Source: an uncultured bacterium
Lineage (GTDB): Bacteria; Verrucomicrobiota; Lentisphaeria; Victivallales; UBA1829
Direction: 5' to 3'
Assembly: GCA_902780135.1 (NCBI GenBank)
Contig: CACZEK010000001.1
Span: forward strand, 190,663-254,662
Length of the DNA stretch: 64,000 bases
Made by a program: the position numbers and the translations under genes. This document shows positions 8,940-19,400 of this stretch, in pieces. Under the pieces are notes generated by a model that worked only from the letters and a program-made list of their open reading frames with translations, ran no database searches and had not been told where the DNA came from. Position 1 is the first letter of the stretch. Every line of letters starts with the position of its first letter.

Positions 8940-9117
8940 ATTCGTTCAAATCACAGAGGGTTATGGATCAAATCAAAACGCTTGTTTAAAAATTGGACGG
9001 GGAACGGCGCGTTTTCTTAGCGCATTTTTCTCTTTTTTTTGAATTTTTCCGTTTTTTTTGCCGCCAACTGCCGAAAGAGAGGCGGATACGGCGGTTCCTC
9101 TCGCGGATGCAGAATGA

Positions 9118-9153
9118 CGAAAAGAGCGGGAGCTTGCTGCGGCTTCCGCTCTT
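9118..9153 (-). terminator. Probable terminator after the lipoprotein esterase gene
   Basis: On the minus strand an 8-bp stem (AAGAGCGG with CCGCTCTT, 9122-9153) is followed by a short TTTTC run. It lies about 60 bases after the esterase stop codon. The T-tract is short, so strength is uncertain. The rest of 8940-9215 shows only AT-rich DNA with no gene. Confidence 0.6.
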
Positions 9154-9215
9154 ACATGGCGCTGAAGCGACCGGGGAAGGATGCGGCTTCCCCGGATTGC
9201 CGGCCGTCCGCCCGA

Positions 9216-10301
9216 TTATTCCGCGGGCTTTTCGTCTTCGGCGGGGGCGGGCTCGACGGATTCGAGCGCCTGCCATTCACGCTGTTTCGCCTGTTCCTCG
9301 GCGTTCGGGAACGCGGAGATAAAACCGTCGCCGGGCTTGGATCCTTTCGGACGGGGGCCGCCGTTGAAGCCGAAACCTTTTTCATACTGGGAGGCGGTGA
9401 CGGGGCCGACGGGCTGGTAGCCGGGATGAACGTCGGACTGATGGCCGAGACGCTGGGAGAAGAGCCAGTCCCAGGTGTCCTTGCTGGAATACGCTTTGTC
9501 CCAGCAGTTGTGGCCGACGCCGAAGTATTCGCGCAGGAAGACGTTCCGGTTGCCGGTCTTCCGCATGGTGATGTACATCCAGCGGGCGAGCTGGGGCGGG
9601 ACGGTCGTGTCGTCGCTGCCGTGGAAGATCATGACGGGCAGGTCGCTCATCTTTTCGGCGCGGTTCGGATCGCTGCCGCCGCAACAGGGCATGCCGGCGG
9701 CGAAGATGTCGGTGCCGTAACGGGCGAGGAGGTCCCAGCAGCCGTAGCCGCCCATGGAGAGGCCGGTCACATAGACGCGCTTCCTGTCCGCCTTGAACTC
9801 TTCGATCTTCTTTTCGATCAGGACGGGGATCATGCCGAGCGCCTGATAGGGTTCCTCCATGAGGTCGCCCATGGCGCCGCCGCGGTGGAGCGGGGCCCAG
9901 ACCTGGTCGCCCGGGCATTCGGGAGCCAGCACGATGACTTTATGCTTGCCTTCGCGCATCTGCTTCACGATCTCGGGCACGGCGAGACGGAGCTGCGCGA
10001 GGTTCTCCTCGCCGCGTTCGCCGAAGCCGTGCAGGAAGACCAGGATCGCGAACTTGCCGGGCTCGTCCTCATTGTACACGCCCTGGCAGTACCGCAGTAC
10101 GCCGTTGCAGTTCGTCAGGACTTCCTGCTTCATGTCAAGCTCATTCAGCGTGCGGATCTCGTTGGCGAATCTCTGCTGGATCTGTTCGGACGGTTCCTCC
10201 ATCGGGGTGATGACGGCGCTTTTCAAAGCGGGATCGGAGGAGCAGGCGGCGCCGAAAGCGGCGAGCGCGGCGCATCCGAGCACGAGCAAATGTTTTTTCA
10301 T
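9216..10301 (-). CDS. Secreted lipoprotein serine esterase / predicted peptidase (alpha/beta hydrolase)
   Basis: A 361-residue protein. The start at 10301 is chosen over an upstream in-frame ATG because it gives a lipoprotein signal (MKKHLLVLG...FGAAC) and has an AAAGGA site. The alpha/beta-hydrolase elements are visible in order: an oxyanion region HGFGERGEENLAQL, a nucleophile elbow GLSMGGYG, an acid-containing HGSDDTTVPP, and a catalytic-His region GVGHNCW. The architecture matches the esterase/'predicted peptidase' group related to feruloyl and PHB-depolymerase-type esterases. It should be anchored to a membrane and act on an ester substrate outside the cytoplasm, perhaps glycan esters. 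It has its own promoter, divergent from the potassium channel. Confidence 0.85.
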   Translation of the reverse strand: MKKHLLVLGCAALAAFGAACSSDPALKSAVITPMEEPSEQIQQRFANEIRTLNELDMKQEVLTNCNGVLRYCQGVYNEDEPGKFAILVFLHGFGERGEENLAQLRLAVPEIVKQMREGKHKVIVLAPECPGDQVWAPLHRGGAMGDLMEEPYQALGMIPVLIEKKIEEFKADRKRVYVTGLSMGGYGCWDLLARYGTDIFAAGMPCCGGSDPNRAEKMSDLPVMIFHGSDDTTVPPQLARWMYITMRKTGNRNVFLREYFGVGHNCWDKAYSSKDTWDWLFSQRLGHQSDVHPGYQPVGPVTASQYEKGFGFNGGPRPKGSKPGDGFISAFPNAEEQAKQREWQALESVEPAPAEDEKPAE

Positions 10302-10354
10302 GATGACAGGTGTCCTTTCGGTTGAATTGGCATTGTCTTTCGCCTTTCGAATAA

Positions 10355-10382
10355 AATATACGCGTTTTTTCGGGAAATTCAA
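10355..10382 (-). promoter_or_regulatory. Promoter of the lipoprotein esterase gene
   Basis: On the minus strand TTGAAT (10382-10377), a 16-base spacer and TATATT (10360-10355) lie about 55 bases upstream of the chosen start. This placement also supports the start at 10301, since the longer frame would begin inside the promoter. Confidence 0.65.
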
Positions 10383-10454
10383 TTCTCACGCCTCTTTTTT
10401 CCATATTTTTCCCTTTTTTCGCATGGTTGTCCCGGTTTTCCGCGCATCCGGCGT

Positions 10455-10482
10455 TTGAAAAGCAGATTATTTATGCTATTGT
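10455..10482 (+). promoter_or_regulatory. Promoter of the ion channel gene
   Basis: TTGAAA (10455-10460), a 16-base spacer and TATTGT (10477-10482) lie about 70 bases before the channel start, divergent from the esterase promoter. Confidence 0.55.
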
Positions 10483-10551
10483 ACCAGTTGAAACACTTTG
10501 TTTCACCGGCTCTTGCATCCGTTCATCCTCTCCAGACAGGAGTTTTCCGAA

Positions 10552-11475
10552 ATGAATCCTTACCAGCGCGTCAAGCGCACCGTGTTCGAGGTGATCCAGT
10601 CCTCCGCCGCCTCCGGCCGCGAACGCATCGCCAGCCGCATCTTCGACGACGTGATCATGGCGCTGATCGTCTTCAGCGTCGTCTCCGTCTTCATCTGCAC
10701 CTTCAGCATCCCGGACTGGCTCTTCCGGATCCTGATCCGCATCGAGTTCGTCTCCATCATCGTCTTCGTGATCGAATACGCGCTCCGCATCTGGACGGCG
10801 AACCTGCTGTATCCCGAGCTCGACCCCGTCCAGGCGCGCATCCGCTACATCACCTCGCCCATGGCGATCATCGACCTCATCGCGATCCTGCCCGCCATCC
10901 TGCCTTTTCTTCACCTCTACAACCTCGTCGGCGTCCGGGTGTTCCGCCTGGTCCGGCTGCTCCGCGTCTTCAAGCTCAACCGCTACTCCGACGCGCTTGC
11001 CGCCATCGGCGAAGTCTTCCGCAGCAAATCCCAGCAGATGGTCGCCTCCGTCTTCTTCGTCTTCATGATCCTCATTCTCGCCTCGCTGCTGATCTACTAC
11101 GCCGAACACGACGCCCAGCCCGACCAATTCGCGAACGCCTTCTCCGGGCTCTGGTGGGCGGTCGCCACCCTGACCACGGTCGGCTACGGCGACATCTACC
11201 CGATCACACCGCTCGGACGCTTCCTCGGCGCAATCATCGCCATCCTCGGCATCGGCATGGTCGCCGTCCCGACCAGCATCCTCAGCGCGGGATTCATGGA
11301 AACGCTGGAGAAACACTCCGGCAAACAGGATGAACCGGGGGCGGAATCCGCCGGGGAAGGCTGTGCGCCGTCCGCCGGAAAAACGCCCCCGCCCCATTCC
11401 CATGCCGCGCCGGCGGACGATGCGTTCGAGCCGCCGCAATACTGCCCGCACTGCGGCAAAAAACTCTTCCCCTGA
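10552..11475 (+). CDS. Voltage-gated-type potassium channel with C-terminal zinc ribbon
   Basis: A 307-residue six-helix channel. The start at 10552 follows AGGAG nine bases upstream; the longer frame (10498) lacks a site. Helices S1-S4 cover about residues 28-145, with an S4-like series of arginines (VRVFRLVRLLRVFKL). The pore loop carries the potassium selectivity filter TTVGYGD, followed by S6. The C-terminus is a disordered Pro/Ala-rich linker ending in a CPHCGKKLF zinc-ribbon half, which needs a second pair of ligands or a dimer to bind metal. It belongs to the ion_trans/Kv-like prokaryotic channels. A small membrane-protein gene follows after 21 bases. Confidence 0.92.
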   Translation: MNPYQRVKRTVFEVIQSSAASGRERIASRIFDDVIMALIVFSVVSVFICTFSIPDWLFRILIRIEFVSIIVFVIEYALRIWTANLLYPELDPVQARIRYITSPMAIIDLIAILPAILPFLHLYNLVGVRVFRLVRLLRVFKLNRYSDALAAIGEVFRSKSQQMVASVFFVFMILILASLLIYYAEHDAQPDQFANAFSGLWWAVATLTTVGYGDIYPITPLGRFLGAIIAILGIGMVAVPTSILSAGFMETLEKHSGKQDEPGAESAGEGCAPSAGKTPPPHSHAAPADDAFEPPQYCPHCGKKLFP

Positions 11476-11496
11476 CCGCCGCGTCCCCGCCTGAAC

Positions 11497-11814
11497 ATGC
11501 AGAACAGCGAACCATCCCTCCCCGCACGGGCAAAACGCACGGCGAGAAACCTTTTTTTCCTGATCGCGACGCTCATCCTCGTTTGCTTCGCCCTCGCGGG
11601 AGCCGCGTTCGCAAGCCTCTTCATACTGGACCCCGGGCCGGGCGACGAAGGCGAACAATACACGTTTTCACGGCGCATGAAACGCTACAAAGTGGCGTGC
11701 CAGTTCATCTGGTATGATCTCAAGGACGCCCTCGCGCGGAGATCCGCGTCCGGGCCGCATGCCGTGTCATGTCCCGCCGAACCGCCCGAATCCGAACCGG
11801 AACAGGAACCGTAA
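11497..11814 (+). CDS. Small single-pass membrane protein, unknown function
   Basis: A 105-residue protein with one hydrophobic helix at about 19-43 (FFLIATLILVCFALAG), a basic N-terminus and a Pro/Glu-rich tail (ESEPEQEP). It lies 21 bases after the channel gene on the same strand, so it is probably co-transcribed. I recognise no family. An accessory role to the channel is possible but unsupported. A spurious frame is not excluded. Confidence 0.55.
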   Translation: MQNSEPSLPARAKRTARNLFFLIATLILVCFALAGAAFASLFILDPGPGDEGEQYTFSRRMKRYKVACQFIWYDLKDALARRSASGPHAVSCPAEPPESEPEQEP

Positions 11815-11927
11815 AGCGTTTCAAAAAAGCGGCGTGATCCGGCGGCGATCGGGGCAAAGGTTTTCGGGGAAGCGCCCACGAACGAGGATCGGCTCCGGCG
11901 GATGCGCCGGACGTTCACGCGCCAGCG

Positions 11928-13607
11928 TCAATACAGCAAGACCGCGTAGCCGGTTTTCAGCCCCGGATAGCTTTTCCAGATGCGTTCCGGCCGCGGCATG
12001 GATTCCTCGAAAACGTTCAGCCGCGACAGCGGGGTGACCACTGCGACATGCCCGTTTTTCGCCTTCTGCTCCCGGCAGAGCTCCTGCAGCGCCGGGAAAT
12101 CCGGGATGAACCGGTACTGTTCCTCGGGATAGCTGATCCCGTAGGAGATCTCGTTCTGTTTGACCAGCATCCGCACGTCCGTGGTCCGGAGCGCCCAGCA
12201 GACATCCTGGAACGGACGGCGATAGGTCACGATGACGGTGTTTTCCGCCGGCAGTTCCCCGGCGATCTCCGCCAGGAACAGATTCGGCGCCTGCCATTCC
12301 TTCATCCGGACGGGAAACACGAGATTCGACGCGAAGAGCGCCGGAAGCAGCGCGGCCAGCAGCAGATACAGTTTCGCATACCGGCCGGACGCTTTCCACG
12401 ACAGGTACAGGCCCGCCAGACTCAGCGCCGAGACCACGGCGATCAGCACGATCTGCGGCCAGTCCTCCTTCATGAACAGGATGTCCGGGAACCCCGTCAG
12501 CAGATTGACCGTGCACAGCAGCAGAGTAAGCGGCAGAAGCGCCGCCAGGACCAGCAGCGTCAGATGGAACGCCTTGTCCCGCCGCTCCTCCACGAAAAAC
12601 TTTTCCAGTCCCGCCGCGATCAAAACCGCCGCGGGCGGCATGCACGGCAGGATGTACGTCGGCAGCTTCCCGCTCGAGCAGGAAAGCATCAGGAACGGGA
12701 AAGCCACTCCGCAGACACAGAATTTCAGCAGCGGCGAATCCTTCACCTGCCTCCGCCACGCGCGGAAAAGATCCGGGATCATCAGCAGCCAGACCGCGAG
12801 CGCGCACGCCAGGAACGGGAAGAAATAAAAGAAGTTTCTGGCATGCTGCGCCTTTTCCTGCCCGAAGAACCGGTTGATATGTTCCACGAAGAAGAAATAG
12901 TGCCAGAAGTCCGGCTCCTGCCGGTGAATCGCAAGCCCCCACGGCGTTATGGTCACCAGCATCGCGGCGAGCGGGATCCACGGCAGGACAAACATCTTTT
13001 TCCATTTCCGGTCCCAGATCAGGTACGGGACCAATGCCGCCGCCGGGAGCGCGACCGACAGGAACCCTTTGCTCAGGAAGGCGAGTCCGCAGCAGAAGCC
13101 GCAGAGGAGAAGCAGCAGGACGCGTTTGCCCCGTCCCGCATCGTCCTGCGCCGCCAGGAAAAAGCTGACGGAGGCCCCGGTCACGAACAGCGTCAGAAAC
13201 ATGTCCGTGACGGCGATCGTCGCCAGCACATAGACGAACGGCATGGTCGCGAAAACCGCCGCCCCGAGCAATGGAAGGCGGGAGTCACGGTAAAAACGCC
13301 TCATCAGCAGGAAGACCGCCCCCGCGGTCGCCAGCATCGCCAGCATGCAGGGCAGACGGAGCGCGAACCGGTTCATGCCGAAGAGCTTGAACGACACGGC
13401 AAACGCCCAGTAGCTGAACGACGGTTTTTCAAAATAGCGGACGCCGTTCAGCCGCGGGGAGATGTAATTCCCGGAGAGCATCATCTCCCGGGGGATTTCC
13501 GCATAGCGGGTCTCGTCCGGCGTCAGCATCGGACGCCCGCCGATCGGGAGGATGCAGACCGCGAGTACGATCAGCACGATCAGAAAAAAAGGCCATGTCT
13601 TCTTCAT
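11928..13607 (-). CDS. ArnT/PMT-like glycosyltransferase (GT39-type, polyprenyl-phosphate sugar dependent)
   Basis: A 559-residue integral membrane protein. The N-terminal helix is followed by a periplasmic loop with TPDETRYAEIPREM, the acidic Asp-Glu motif typical of ArnT and protein-mannosyltransferase families, then FEKPSFSYW, also ArnT-like. About 11 to 13 hydrophobic helices follow and a soluble periplasmic domain lies at the C-terminus. Such enzymes move a sugar from an undecaprenyl-phosphate carrier to lipid A or another extracytoplasmic acceptor. An AAAGGA site lies ten bases before the start. It is separated from thrC by a strong terminator. The exact sugar and acceptor cannot be told. 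Confidence 0.85.
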   Translation of the reverse strand: MKKTWPFFLIVLIVLAVCILPIGGRPMLTPDETRYAEIPREMMLSGNYISPRLNGVRYFEKPSFSYWAFAVSFKLFGMNRFALRLPCMLAMLATAGAVFLLMRRFYRDSRLPLLGAAVFATMPFVYVLATIAVTDMFLTLFVTGASVSFFLAAQDDAGRGKRVLLLLLCGFCCGLAFLSKGFLSVALPAAALVPYLIWDRKWKKMFVLPWIPLAAMLVTITPWGLAIHRQEPDFWHYFFFVEHINRFFGQEKAQHARNFFYFFPFLACALAVWLLMIPDLFRAWRRQVKDSPLLKFCVCGVAFPFLMLSCSSGKLPTYILPCMPPAAVLIAAGLEKFFVEERRDKAFHLTLLVLAALLPLTLLLCTVNLLTGFPDILFMKEDWPQIVLIAVVSALSLAGLYLSWKASGRYAKLYLLLAALLPALFASNLVFPVRMKEWQAPNLFLAEIAGELPAENTVIVTYRRPFQDVCWALRTTDVRMLVKQNEISYGISYPEEQYRFIPDFPALQELCREQKAKNGHVAVVTPLSRLNVFEESMPRPERIWKSYPGLKTGYAVLLY

Positions 13608-13633
13608 GCGCGGAACGTCCTTTCTGTCGTTTC

Positions 13634-13663
13634 AAAAAAGCTCTCCGTCTGGCGGGAGAGCTT
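13634..13663 (-). terminator. Rho-independent terminator of the LptF/G-thrC operon
   Basis: On the minus strand AAGCTCTCC pairs with GGAGAGCTT across an eight-base loop and is followed by a T run. It begins about 28 bases after the thrC stop, before the glycosyltransferase start. Confidence 0.88.
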
Positions 13664-13690
13664 ACGAGGGCCCGTTTTCCGGGGAAAGAC

Positions 13691-14983
13691 TCAGTCGCCG
13701 AGCGCCTTGCGGACGGCGTCGAGCGTGGCGGGGATCACGACGGGCTTGTTGGCGAACGTGCCGCGGATGCCGTAGTGGTCCATGAGCGTGTCCTGGTGAT
13801 AGCCGACGACGGCGTCCGGGTCCTTCAGGATGTTTCCGGTGAGGATGCCGACGACCTTCTCGTCGGGGGCGATCACGCCGCTGTCGCGGAGTTTCTTCGC
13901 GCCCGCGAGCGAGCAGCAGGATGCGGGTTCCGCGCCGATGCCGGCGGCGTCGAGCTTCGCCTTGGCGTCCATGATCTCCTGTTCGGTAACCTGTTCGACC
14001 ACGCCGTTGCTCCAGGTGACGGCGCGCATGCTCTTCGGCCAGGAGACGGGGTTGCCGATCTTGATGGCGGTGGCGATGGTCTCCGGGTTCCTGACGGGCT
14101 TGAACTCGGTGTGGTTCTTCCACATGGTGTAGAGCGGGTTGGCGCCTTCGGCCTGGATGACGGCGATGCGCGGGACCTTGGAGATGATGCCGAGCTCGTG
14201 GAGCTCCATCAGCGCCTTGCCGAGCGCGCTGTTGTTGCCGAGGTTGCCGCCGGGGATGACGAACCAGTCGGGCACCTGCCAGTCGAGCTGCTGGAGCGTT
14301 TCGATGCAGATCGCCTTCTGGCCTTCGATGCGGTACGGGTTGATGGAGTTCAGAAGATAGATGTTAAGCTCGCGGCAGACGTCCTGGACCAGCGCCATGG
14401 CGTCGTCGAAATTGCCCTGGATCTGAAGCGTGCGTCCGTTGTAGGCGAGCGCCTGGGCGAGCTTGCCGTAGGCGATCTTGCCTTCCGGGATGAAGATCAC
14501 GGCGCGCATGCCCGCGACGGCGGCGTAGGACGCCATGCTGGCGCTGGTGTTGCCGGTGCTGGCGCATGCGACGCTCTTCGCGCCGAGCCTGCGCGCCGCG
14601 CTGGCGCCGCAGGTCATGCCGCGGTCCTTGAAACTTCCGGTCGGGTTTTCGCCCTCGTGCTTGAACCAGAGGTCGGAGAGGCCCGCCCATTTTCCGGCGG
14701 ATCCCGCCGGATAGAGGCGGGTGTTGCCCTCCTGGCGCGTCACGATCATCTCGTCCGGAACGGAAAGGATCAGTTCGCGGTAACGCCAGACGCCGGAGGA
14801 TTCGACGCCGCGCTTGAGGCCCCAGCGGGAATCCCAGAGCTTGCGGAGCTCCTCGCCGTCGATCTTGGAAAGGTCGCGTTTGACGTCGAGGATGCCGCCG
14901 CAGTCGCATTTGTAGCGGAGGTCCCACGGATCGTAGGTCTTGCCGCAGCTGACGCATTCGAGATACATTTCGGGAGATTTCAT
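13691..14983 (-). CDS. thrC: Threonine synthase
   Basis: A 430-residue PLP enzyme converting O-phospho-L-homoserine to threonine. The N-terminus has a four-cysteine, zinc-ribbon-like element (CVSCGKTY...CDCGG), as in the longer threonine synthases. The PLP lysine lies in NPTGSFKDRGM, and a glycine-rich phosphate-binding stretch (IPGGNLGNNSALGKA) follows. The start at 14983 has AAGGAA nine bases upstream, inside the end of the LptF/G gene. The two genes are four bases apart and should share a transcript ending at the terminator 13634-13663. No other threonine genes are nearby. Confidence 0.95.
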   Translation of the reverse strand: MKSPEMYLECVSCGKTYDPWDLRYKCDCGGILDVKRDLSKIDGEELRKLWDSRWGLKRGVESSGVWRYRELILSVPDEMIVTRQEGNTRLYPAGSAGKWAGLSDLWFKHEGENPTGSFKDRGMTCGASAARRLGAKSVACASTGNTSASMASYAAVAGMRAVIFIPEGKIAYGKLAQALAYNGRTLQIQGNFDDAMALVQDVCRELNIYLLNSINPYRIEGQKAICIETLQQLDWQVPDWFVIPGGNLGNNSALGKALMELHELGIISKVPRIAVIQAEGANPLYTMWKNHTEFKPVRNPETIATAIKIGNPVSWPKSMRAVTWSNGVVEQVTEQEIMDAKAKLDAAGIGAEPASCCSLAGAKKLRDSGVIAPDEKVVGILTGNILKDPDAVVGYHQDTLMDHYGIRGTFANKPVVIPATLDAVRKALGD

Positions 14984-14987
14984 AGGA

Positions 14988-16109
14988 TCATTTCCTTGCG
15001 ATTTTTGTGAGGTAGATCACGCCGAAAAGCTGGAAGAGCAGAGGCGGGATCCAGACGACATATTGAGGGTATAACTGGGGATTGTAGCGGAGCGCGTCCG
15101 AAACGAGCACGCCGCCGTAGTAAAGCGCGCCGAGCGCGACGCTGAGGCACAGGCCGATGGACGTCTCGCGGCGGCTGGTGCGGATGGCGAGCGGCATGCC
15201 GAGCATCATGAACGCGATGGGCGCGAGCGCCAGTGCGATGCGCTGGTTGATCTCCACGTTGATCGCCGTGGCGTCGACGCCCGCGGCGTCCTTGCCGCGT
15301 TTCATGTAGATCGCGAGACGGGCGAACAGCATCTTGTAGGACAGATATTTGTCCTTGATGAACACGTCCTTCCGGTTGTAGCGTTCCCCGAACGGGACGC
15401 GGAGCTCGATGGACTCGCTGTAGGAGTGTTCCTTGCGGCGGTCCTTGCCGGTCCCCTCCACGCTCTCAAGCAGCGCATCGTACAGCGTCACGGTCAGGAC
15501 CTGCGAGGCGGGATCCACGGACAGCGTGCCGTGCGAAGCCAGGATGTCCTGCTTGGTGGCGCCGTCGCGGTCCGGCACATAGATCTGCACGCCGTATATC
15601 TGGTCCTCCCCGTTCACGGTGTCCTTGCCGTCGATGAAGAACGTGAGGTTGCCGAGCTGGACCGGGATGCCGGGCGTGAAGAATGACATGGGCGAATTGG
15701 CGGCGGCGCTTTTTACCACGTCGCGCGCTTCGCCGAGCGCCGGCGGCCCGACCTGAAGCTGAAGCCAGAGGCAGAGGCAGGTCAGCAGGAACGAGGAAAC
15801 GATGATCGGGGAGATGATCTGGAGGATGGAAATGCCGCAGGCGCGCATGGCGGTGATCTCGTTGTCGGCGGAGAGCCGTCCGAACACGAGCATGATGGAG
15901 ACGAGCGACGCCCACGGGATCGAAAACGCCAGAGCCATCGGAAGCGCCAGGAGCAGGAATTTCCCGGCGATCACCGGGGACACGCCCTGGCTGATGTATT
16001 CGATCACCTTCATCAGGTTGGCGCCCGTCATGGCAAACGTCAGGACTACGATCGACATGGCGAACGTCGCCAGAAAGTTTTTCGAGATATACCAGTTCAG
16101 AATAAACAT
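14988..16109 (-). CDS. LptF/LptG-family LPS export permease
   Basis: A 373-residue YjgP/YjgQ-family protein. Helices lie at about 9-30, 50-75 and 95-115, followed by a periplasmic beta-jellyroll domain (about 125-265) and three C-terminal helices ending LFGVIYLTKIARK. LptF and LptG form the membrane part of the LptB2FG transporter that extracts LPS. Only one of the pair is here, and I cannot say whether it is F or G. It heads a transcript with thrC, an odd pairing with no obvious functional link. A good promoter lies at 16144-16172. Confidence 0.9.
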   Translation of the reverse strand: MFILNWYISKNFLATFAMSIVVLTFAMTGANLMKVIEYISQGVSPVIAGKFLLLALPMALAFSIPWASLVSIMLVFGRLSADNEITAMRACGISILQIISPIIVSSFLLTCLCLWLQLQVGPPALGEARDVVKSAAANSPMSFFTPGIPVQLGNLTFFIDGKDTVNGEDQIYGVQIYVPDRDGATKQDILASHGTLSVDPASQVLTVTLYDALLESVEGTGKDRRKEHSYSESIELRVPFGERYNRKDVFIKDKYLSYKMLFARLAIYMKRGKDAAGVDATAINVEINQRIALALAPIAFMMLGMPLAIRTSRRETSIGLCLSVALGALYYGGVLVSDALRYNPQLYPQYVVWIPPLLFQLFGVIYLTKIARK

Positions 16110-16143
16110 AATGCAGCCCGGGTGCGGAGATCAGTAACGTAAT

Positions 16144-16172
16144 AATATAGCATGCCGGACGCCGTGAATCAA
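16144..16172 (-). promoter_or_regulatory. Promoter of the LptF/G-thrC operon
   Basis: On the minus strand TTGATT (16172-16167), a 17-base spacer and TATATT (16149-16144) lie 35 bases before the LptF/G start. The divergent intergenic region 16110-16414 holds no gene I can support; a weak TATACT (16292-16297) may serve the plus-strand gene. Confidence 0.7.
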
Positions 16173-16414
16173 ACGTTTTTTCCAAAAATCACGCCCTGAA
16201 CGGCAAAAAAACAAAACGCCGGGCGAATATGACAAAAACCTTCCGTTTTACGCTTTTTTTATTTGTAAATCCGGGAAACCATGCTAAATTTTATACTGTC
16301 TGCACATATTTACGCCTATCTCAACTGAACCGGAACCCGGTTGTCCGGCTCGACGGGAGGATGCCGGCTTTGCCGCATGCGACCGTTTTTTTCCAATCAC
16401 TGCACAGGGGTCTT

Positions 16415-19400
16415 ATGAAACGACTGGCTAAACAAATGGGGAATCCGTTTCTCCCGCGCACGCTGCGTGTCCTTTTTGCTTTTTTCTTTCTGCTGACGGC
16501 GGCGTTCCTCTGCGGCTGCGGGAAAAAGAAGACGGATGAAAAGAGCAACCATATTTCCGCGATCGGGGATTTCAACGACCCGAAATATGTGATCGGCATC
16601 GAATCCGAAACGAGTTCGGGCAAAGAGGCGAGGAAAGCCTTCCCCCTGGCGCAATTCCGCGTATACGAAGCGGCTTCCGACGCGTATCCCGCGCTGGAGA
16701 ACGGCACGATCGACGCCATCGCATTTGACCGCCCCGTCCTGGACTACGCCTCGCGCACCCGCGACACCTTCGTCCTGATGCCGGACAACTACGCCGAAGG
16801 GCATGTGGCGATCGCGGTCCCCGAGGACAAGCCGGAACTGCTCCAGACCGTAAACGCGTTTCTCCGCGAGTATTTCACCTCCGGCCTGTACGACAACATG
16901 TACGCGCGGTGGATCAAGTCCAACGACCCGGAAATGCCGAGGATATCCTCCCCCGTCACCCCCTACGGCAAGCTTGTGATCGGCACGGACTGCACGAACA
17001 AGCCGATGAATTTCACCGAATCCGACGGCACGCTCGCGGGATTCGACATCGAACTGATCCGCCGTTTCGCGGCCGCGGTCAACATGTCCGCGGAAATCAG
17101 GGTGCTGCCGTATCTCGACCTCTTCACCGCCGTCGAAAAATCGGAAATCGACCTCGCCATCGCATCCATGGACAAGCTTGAAGGAGAAGGCCGCCGCATC
17201 CTCTTCTCCGAAGACTATATCGACTGTCCGGCGACCATCCTGACGAGAAAGAATCTCTACAAGCCGGCGTCCGGCGCAAAGGATTCCGTGATGAAAACGC
17301 CGCAGGAACTCGCCGGAAATTACGCCGCGATCCTGAACGGCTCGAAATATGCCGCCGAATGCAAGGCGCTGTTCCCGAACACGAAATTCCTCCTTGCCGA
17401 CAACCGCGAATCCGCCTGCTCTCTGCTCATCTCGAACAAGATCGACTCCCTGCTCATGGAAGAGCCGCTGGCGCGTTCCTGCATCGCGCAGTATCCCGAG
17501 ATCCAGATCGCCGCCGTCGCCAAGCGCGAAACCTATTCCTTCGCGCTGCCGCAGGGGTCCCCGCTTTACCGGGCGATCAACCACGCCATCACCGAACTCA
17601 AGGACTCCGGCGAGATGGAAAACCTCATCTCGAAATGGTGCTCCGCCGAACCGGAAAAGCAGATCTTCGAAACGATTTACGAACGCGACGACGCACCGCG
17701 CGTCAACGGCACTCTGCGCTTTGCGGTCACTCCCGGCACGACGCCGCTCAGCTTCATGAGCTCAGACGGCTCCATGTTCGGCCTGGAGATCGAGATCATG
17801 CGCCTGGCGGCGGCCGAATTCGGCATGGAGCTGCAGGTCATCCCCGCCCCCCGCGAAATGCTGCTGGACCTGATCCGTTCGGGCCAGATCGACATCGCGG
17901 GCGGCATGCTCTCTCCGGACGAGGGGAATATCGAAAACATCGTGTTTTCCGAGGCGTACTATGAAGGCGGCGCGGTCATTGTGACCAACATCCCCCACGA
18001 CGAATACGTCTTCGGCATCACGAAACTCAACCAGCTGGCGGGAAAACGCATCGGCGTCCTGCCGTTCACGTTCGCCGCCGCCATACTGGACGAAAAGCTC
18101 CCGGAGGCGATCCCGTTCTACGCAAGCCACGAGCGCGACCTCTTCTATCTCCTCGGCACGGAAAAGATCGACGCGTTTATGATCGGCGAGCCGCGGGCGA
18201 GGGAGTTCCTCCCGAGCTACCCGCAGTTCACGCAGATCTCCGAATTCGTCACGCGCACCGACTACGCATTCTTCTTCCCCACGGCGAAAAAGAGCCTCGC
18301 CGAGGCGTTCTCCAGGCAGATCCGCACCATGAAAAAGAACGGCATGCTGAAGAGCCTTCAGAACAAATGGATGTCGCCCGGGAACACAACGGCGGTCCTC
18401 CCGCAGCCGGAACAGGATGCGCCGAACGGAGTCCTGCGCATGGGCGTCACGATCGACAGGGAACCCTTCTCCTACCTCCGCGACACCCAGCTCGTCGGCT
18501 ACGATCTGGAAACCGCTCTGCGGGCCGCGGCGGCAATGGGATACAATGTGGAATTCGTCCGCCTGGACGCCGGGGAATTCGAACAGGCGCTCACGGACGG
18601 CAGGGTCGACTTCGGAGTCTCCGATATCTCGGCGAAAAACACTTCGTCCGGCAAACTCATCTTCTCCGAGCCGCATTACAACGGCGGGATCATCGTCGTG
18701 GTGCGGGACAAGACCAAAGCCCGCCGTCCTGTCCACATGGATCTGATCCCGCAGATCTCGTTCTTCCTGAAGGAACAGTATTTCAGCATGGAACGGGCGC
18801 TCTGGAAGGACAATCACATGCGCCAGATCCTCGGAGGGTTCAAAAGGACGCTCATCATCACCGCGCTGGCCGTCTTCTTCGGCACCATCCTCGGGATCCC
18901 GCTCTGCATGCTCCGCCAGTCGAGACGCAAATACTGCTCGATCCCGGCCGACATCGTCTGCGCGCTCCTCTACAACATCCCGATCCTCATCCTCCTCATG
19001 GGGCTGTATTATGTGGTGTTTTCCAGATTCGGGTTCAGCCCTCTCGCCGCCGCGATCGTCATTTTCATCCTGCGGTTCATGGCCGCGACCTGCCGCCTCT
19101 ACATGATCACGCTGGAGCATATCGGCGGCGTGCAGATCGACGCCGCCCAGGCGCTCGGGCTGCGACCCCTGACGTTCTTCCGCAAGGTCATTCTCCCGCA
19201 GGCCGCCGCATTCCTCGCCAAGCCGTTCCGCGAGGAGATCATCCGCCTGGTGGAGCTGACCACGGTCGTGGGCTATATCTACGTCTGGGATCTCACGAAG
19301 GTGATCGACTGGATTCGCGGACGCACGTACGAATCCCTCTTCCCCATCGCCTTCGCCACGCTGCTTTATTTCCTTCTTTCCATGTCCCTGATCGCCGCCA

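Noticed and set aside
9039-10325. A 428-codon plus-strand frame opposite the esterase gene
   Set aside because: Antisense to a lipoprotein esterase with signal peptide and hydrolase motifs.
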